A DNA stretch of 64,000 nt from NCBI RefSeq assembly GCF_013283835.1, contig NZ_CP054052.1, positions 1,426,001 through 1,490,000 of the forward strand. Direction: 5' to 3'. The number at the start of each line of letters is the position of its first letter. The first letter of the stretch is position 1. Source of the stretch: Poseidonibacter lekithochrous (lineage in GTDB: Bacteria > Campylobacterota > Campylobacteria > Campylobacterales > Arcobacteraceae). This document shows, piece after piece, positions 60,029 through 64,000 of this stretch. Under the pieces are notes generated by a model. That model ran no database searches. It was not told the origin of the DNA and saw nothing but the letters and a program-made list of their open reading frames with translations. The position numbers and the translations under genes were made by a program.

Positions 60029-63000
60029 TTAGTTAGATTTCGAATAAGATAAGTTAGAACTTGTATTTGATTGGTATGCTGTAGGTACATTTTCATATGT
60101 AAAAATATGTGTTCCATCTTGCGATACTGTTCCACCTTTTGTATTGTCTTTTGAAGAGTATTTAAATTCACTCATTTCATTAGAACCATTTACTTTAATA
60201 ATATATACTCCAGAGTTCGTATTTGAAGCAAAAGCGTATAGATAATCTTGCGCGCCAACATTTCTATACTCAAGGTTATTAATAACACCTTCATTACCTA
60301 AATTAAACTCTTGTCTTGAGTCTGCTTCCAATTTCTCATTGTAACTTACAATAATACCATTTGAAGTAGTAGCATATACTCTATTGTTAAAGTAGTATAC
60401 GGCTATTACATTATCGATTCTTACAGATGATACAAGATCATCTTGATGTTTATAGATATTGTTTTTATCAACTTGATAGAAAATACTTCCATCATTGTTA
60501 ATTGCAGGGGCTTTTGTATTAACATAAGCAACACCTGATTTCATTTTTATTTCTTTTTCTTTAGTAATAGTATTACCAGAGATTTTATATATATCTGCAT
60601 AGTAGTCTGAATAATCAAAGTCAAAATGTTTTCTAATTACAAATACCTTGTTTTTATCTCCAGTAAAATTAGCAGCTAAAGGTGTACCTTTATTTCCAAT
60701 ATGTGCTTTAGTTAATACTCTAGTATTGTAACCTTCTTCTAAAGTATTATCAGATTGTACGTCTTGTAAATATATTGACGAGAAAGTAGGGTAGTTCGAA
60801 TTTACTGTAACTACAATGACTTTTTCATCAGTTTTAAATGTCATGTTAAGTAGGTCATCTCTTAATAATCTATTTGTATTATTTTCATTTCCATCTGTAA
60901 ATACTAATTTGTCATTTTCAACTTTAAATAAATTATATCCTTTGAAATAACTATCAAGAGCAGAATAAGAAATAACTGTACTACCATTTGAATTGGCAAT
61001 AACTTTACTCATGATTCCTGCTGTTTTAGCTGTATCTAATTGACTAAATTTTTCTACATTTGAAGTGATTTTAGGAGAATCTTTTAAGATTGTCACATCA
61101 AATTGTTTTACTTTAGTGCTAGTGCTGTCTCTAAATGTTGTACTAGCAGTAACTATTAGTTTTCCAGAATTATTTGAACTTACATCTCTTGTAACTTCTC
61201 CATTAGCAATATTAATATTACTTTGTAATCCACTAAGGCTCCAAGTAAAATTAACATCTTTGTAACTTGGAATTAAATTTAGTTTTGTTTTCACTTCACT
61301 AAAAGAATATCCATTATTAACAGAGTATTTATCAAGAGTAGCTAAAGCAGTGTTTAATTTATTATCCATAGTCATTGGAACTTTTGAATCTACAATATCA
61401 TATGTAACAACAGCATTTTGTTTTTGCTTTTGTGTATATGAAAGAATAGTATCTCCAACAAAACTTAAGTTGTTAATTGTATTCTTTTCGTCTTTTTTAG
61501 CTGCTTCTTTTGAAAGATTTGTAATATCTACTTCAATTGAAGCTTGGAAAGTAAGTTCAGGAGTACTTAGATTGTAAATGTTGATTTTATCTTCACTTGC
61601 AACTGCTAAATATTTCCCATTTTTACTCATAGCGAAATATTGTGCATCAATATCTAGAGTTTTTTCTTGTTCTATTTTCATTGATTCTAAATTTACTAAA
61701 ACTATTTTGTTGTGCTCTTTACTAGCAGTTAAAGCCATTGTCCCGTGTGCATATGTAAAGATTTGACTAGCTTCTAAAGGAAGTTCAATTTCTTGTTTAT
61801 TTTCTAATGTTAGGCTATTAAGTTTTACAAGTTTAGGTTTATTTATATAATCCCCAGAAATTTGTCCAACTATTAAGTTATCATTTGATGTAATAGTAAA
61901 ATCTTTTAAATTATCAATTTCAAGAGCTTTAATTAGATTGAAATCTTTGTCATAAACTCTTAAAATATTTTGCTTTTCATCTTTATCATTTGTAACTTGT
62001 CCATATATAATAACTTTATTGTCACTATTTGCTAATTCAAACTTTTTAATATCTTTTGAGTGAATTCGAAGTGTTGAACTTGAATTATAAGGATAAACTC
62101 CATAAGGACCAACTTCAGTTCTAAATAATCCATATGTTGATTCATCTGGGAATTTAACACTTTCATCTTTCGATCTAATTAATGCATAAACATATTTACC
62201 ATCTTTAGTGATTTTTGCATCTTCAAGTAAATGTTCCCATAATTTTTTTGTATTGTTAGGATCTGTATTTACTGTATAGTCACTTGTTGTAACAGTTTTT
62301 GATTGAGCAGATACTTGTACAACTTGAGCACTAAATGAATTAACAGACATACTTCTAGCTGAGGCACTACCTCCACTTGAACCAGATGCTCCACCTCCTG
62401 TATTACCGCCAGTACTTCCTCCTGCAGAACTAGAAGAATTACCTGTAGAAGGAGTAGCTGTTCCGCCTTGTCCTGCTGCATATGTTCTAAACGCAGCAAA
62501 TTTTTCATATTGGTGTTGTTTATCTGATTGATTAAAATCGATTACTGTAAGTGCATTATGGTATTGACTAGCTGCTACTTGATAATTACCATTACCATGT
62601 AATGAAACAATTCTTTCTCCTCCTTGTGCTTTTACTAAATCTGAATCAAAGCTATCTCTAATTTCACCTACAATATCAGAAGTAGTTTCATTTTCCCAGT
62701 TAACTTCGTGAAGTTTTGTAGGATTAATCGTTGTTAATACTCTTGTTTGTTTTGAAATATCATTTGAAGAAACTGATACTTTTGTTTTTTGTTTTAAGAA
62801 TTTTTCACAAACAGCAGCAATTACACTGTTTTTATTTATTAAAGGATTCGCAGCAATAGCATCTTTAATTGATTCTTCAAGATTCTTACTTTGTTCAACA
62901 GTTAATAGCTCATCACTAGAAACAGCATTTTTACTTAAACTATTTAATTGTGATTTAATATAATCTTTTGCTTTAGTTTCATTATTTTCAACTAAAGGGT

Positions 63001-63343
63001 TATATTTCATTTCATTATATATTAGTGTTGATTCAGCAGAAACAGTTTGTGTCCCTGCAGGTCCTAATAAAAACTTCCCATCATTTTCTTTACTTGTAAC
63101 TGCAATTTCAGGGTATGAACTAGGACTTAGATTTTTTTCACCTTCTTCACAAGTTAAATTTAAATTTAAATCTACGCAAGAATCATAAGTAACACTATTC
63201 TTTGAGAAATTAACACTTTGTGATGATGTTGATGAGCCAGAAGAAGATCCTTCTCCTCCTCCACCTCCACCGCCGCATCCTGCAAGAACAGAAATAAGTA
63301 CAGTACTTAGAGATATTTTTTTGATTTTTGATATTTTATTCAT
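60029..63343 (-). CDS. Large surface lipoprotein with Gly/Ser linkers and propeller-like repeats
   Basis: A 1104-residue lipoprotein with lipobox VLAGC followed immediately by eight glycines and a Ser/Gly stretch. Residues 60-240 include a helical domain; a second Gly/Ser/Ala-rich linker is near 292-330; from about 365 onward there are repeated short strands resembling a beta-propeller (YVYALIRSKDES, KFELANSDNKVIIYGQVTND, YFAMSKNGKYLAVASEDKINIYNLS, GTVSQDGTHIFTYENVP). An Ig-like piece is seen around 690-760. Probably exposed at the outer membrane; function unknown. The second of two adjacent ATGs has the better AGGA spacing and is chosen. Confidence 0.7.
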   Translation of the reverse strand: MNKISKIKKISLSTVLISVLAGCGGGGGGGEGSSSGSSTSSQSVNFSKNSVTYDSCVDLNLNLTCEEGEKNLSPSSYPEIAVTSKENDGKFLLGPAGTQTVSAESTLIYNEMKYNPLVENNETKAKDYIKSQLNSLSKNAVSSDELLTVEQSKNLEESIKDAIAANPLINKNSVIAAVCEKFLKQKTKVSVSSNDISKQTRVLTTINPTKLHEVNWENETTSDIVGEIRDSFDSDLVKAQGGERIVSLHGNGNYQVAASQYHNALTVIDFNQSDKQHQYEKFAAFRTYAAGQGGTATPSTGNSSSSAGGSTGGNTGGGASGSSGGSASARSMSVNSFSAQVVQVSAQSKTVTTSDYTVNTDPNNTKKLWEHLLEDAKITKDGKYVYALIRSKDESVKFPDESTYGLFRTEVGPYGVYPYNSSSTLRIHSKDIKKFELANSDNKVIIYGQVTNDKDEKQNILRVYDKDFNLIKALEIDNLKDFTITSNDNLIVGQISGDYINKPKLVKLNSLTLENKQEIELPLEASQIFTYAHGTMALTASKEHNKIVLVNLESMKIEQEKTLDIDAQYFAMSKNGKYLAVASEDKINIYNLSTPELTFQASIEVDITNLSKEAAKKDEKNTINNLSFVGDTILSYTQKQKQNAVVTYDIVDSKVPMTMDNKLNTALATLDKYSVNNGYSFSEVKTKLNLIPSYKDVNFTWSLSGLQSNINIANGEVTRDVSSNNSGKLIVTASTTFRDSTSTKVKQFDVTILKDSPKITSNVEKFSQLDTAKTAGIMSKVIANSNGSTVISYSALDSYFKGYNLFKVENDKLVFTDGNENNTNRLLRDDLLNMTFKTDEKVIVVTVNSNYPTFSSIYLQDVQSDNTLEEGYNTRVLTKAHIGNKGTPLAANFTGDKNKVFVIRKHFDFDYSDYYADIYKISGNTITKEKEIKMKSGVAYVNTKAPAINNDGSIFYQVDKNNIYKHQDDLVSSVRIDNVIAVYYFNNRVYATTSNGIIVSYNEKLEADSRQEFNLGNEGVINNLEYRNVGAQDYLYAFASNTNSGVYIIKVNGSNEMSEFKYSSKDNTKGGTVSQDGTHIFTYENVPTAYQSNTSSNLSYSKSN

Positions 63344-63355
63344 CATTTATCCTAA

Positions 63356-64000
63356 TTAATCTTTTTTAATACATCTAATAGCTAAACCACTATTTAATGC
63401 CTCATCTTCAATCACTGCATTTAGTGTTTGAATTTTCATTGCTTTTGCATTTCCAAAATTACTAGCTGTTGTAGTATTTGTCCAGAAATATGAATAACTA
63501 TTTCCATCCATTGAAGCATTTTTATGTTTTCTACCATTATTTGAGATTTTTAAGAAGTTATCAAATAGATTAGTTCTAGTAAATCCTTCTAATTCATTTT
63601 CTAGATCATTTGATGAAGGTACAATAAATCCAGTAGGACAAACGTTGTTAGCCCCATCAGTATTCCATAGTGTTTCATCTGTTTTTGTACTCCATCTATT
63701 ATCATTAGATGTAATAAACGAAGCATTATTTTGAACATCATCTGCTAGTTTAATATTTGATGTTATAGCATTGATTTTTTCATGACCATTAGCTTTTCTT
63801 CCCCATTGGAAGTAATCACCATTACAATTATCATTCAAGTCTTCACAAACTTTTAAAGCGCCAAGGTTTCTATCTAACCAAACTTTTCCAGTTTTAGGAG
63901 ATGTGATTTCTTTGTATATGTTTCCATATGTATCTTCAATAGCCAATGTTTCACCAGTTGTAAATGTACTTGTGATCTTTTCAGCAACTTTGATATTATT
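63356..64000 (-). CDS. FISUMP-domain protein, N-terminus beyond window
   Basis: The frame is open through the window edge at 64000, so this is the C-terminal part of a longer gene rather than a gene starting at the TTG at 63946. The 214 residues seen contain the Fibrobacter succinogenes major paralogous (FISUMP) domain: SPKTGKVWLDRNLGALKVCEDLNDNC, DYFQWGRKANGHE, NNVCPTGFIVPSSNDLENEL, SYFWTNTTTAS and GLAIRCIKKD. FISUMP proteins are usually exported. The gene ends 10 bases before the large lipoprotein gene start, so the two form an operon. Confidence 0.8.
   Translation of the reverse strand, partial: NNIKVAEKITSTFTTGETLAIEDTYGNIYKEITSPKTGKVWLDRNLGALKVCEDLNDNCNGDYFQWGRKANGHEKINAITSNIKLADDVQNNASFITSNDNRWSTKTDETLWNTDGANNVCPTGFIVPSSNDLENELEGFTRTNLFDNFLKISNNGRKHKNASMDGNSYSYFWTNTTTASNFGNAKAMKIQTLNAVIEDEALNSGLAIRCIKKD

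Noticed and set aside
62340-62480. Phase-variable repeat tract in the large lipoprotein gene
   Set aside because: The Gly/Ser/Ala linker is low-complexity at the protein level but uses mixed codons with no long uniform DNA repeat, so slippage is not supported.
63356-63946. A complete 196-residue gene starting at the TTG at 63946
   Set aside because: The frame stays open from 63946 to the window edge and the TTG lacks a ribosome-binding site, so the gene is annotated as partial.

Overview
The window is AT-rich chromosomal DNA that looks like a member of the Campylobacterota, most likely Arcobacteraceae. This is an inference from gene content: histidine kinases with an HQWRQPL-type H-box, a CheV-containing chemotaxis set, a MlaA-MlaC-RND lipid-transport cluster arranged as in Campylobacter, many TTG starts, and promoters recognisable mainly by a TATAAT -10 box. 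No phage, insertion sequence, CRISPR array or plasmid function was seen. Coding density is high, and most genes have a clear AGGA/GGAG ribosome-binding site, which was used to correct several starts.

Region 1 (1-6.7 kb) is housekeeping and stress: a PlsC-type acyltransferase fragment, an ATP-grasp ligase, a cold-shock protein, methyltransferases, Fe superoxide dismutase, DUF302 and DUF2721 proteins, a haem c protein and flavodoxin. Region 2 (6.7-17.3 kb, minus strand) is a complete chemosensory operon: cheY, STAS, cheA without a receiver, an Aer-like PAS protein, a membrane-free receptor with seven HAMP-like repeats, cheW, cheV, cheR, a pseudo-receiver protein, cheB and a receiver protein related to that pseudo-receiver protein. 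Region 3 (17.4-28.6 kb) is dense in signalling genes: an OmpR-type regulator, a degenerate kinase, a very large sensor kinase with three periplasmic binding domains, a CheY-like protein, a receiver-GGDEF-EAL protein and two tandem receiver-PAS-coiled-coil proteins.

Region 4 (28.6-48.2 kb) holds three tRNAs (Ser, Leu, Tyr), ridA, a newly noticed 34-residue membrane ORF, a haem-containing diguanylate cyclase, a MotA/MotB-like pair outside any flagellar cluster, a DJ-1 protein, an IclR regulator, an amidase, RraA, a DsbB/DsbA pair, a TlpA lipoprotein, an aminotransferase and several unknown genes. Region 5 (48.2-64 kb) contains a candidate small RNA, a PAS-GAF histidine kinase, the mlaA-mlaC-RND operon, an M23 peptidase, a Lon-type protease, aspartase, YebC, and a large Gly-rich lipoprotein beside a FISUMP-domain protein that runs off the end.

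The dominant theme is signal transduction: about a dozen receiver domains, three of them with the phosphorylatable Asp replaced (two by Glu, one by Asn), plus c-di-GMP enzymes and a second-type chemosensory array. A second theme is RNA structure: nearly every convergent gene pair ends in a compact symmetric hairpin that often contains the stop codons, one start region has an AT hairpin between ribosome-binding site and start codon, and one intergenic region looks like a three-hairpin small RNA.
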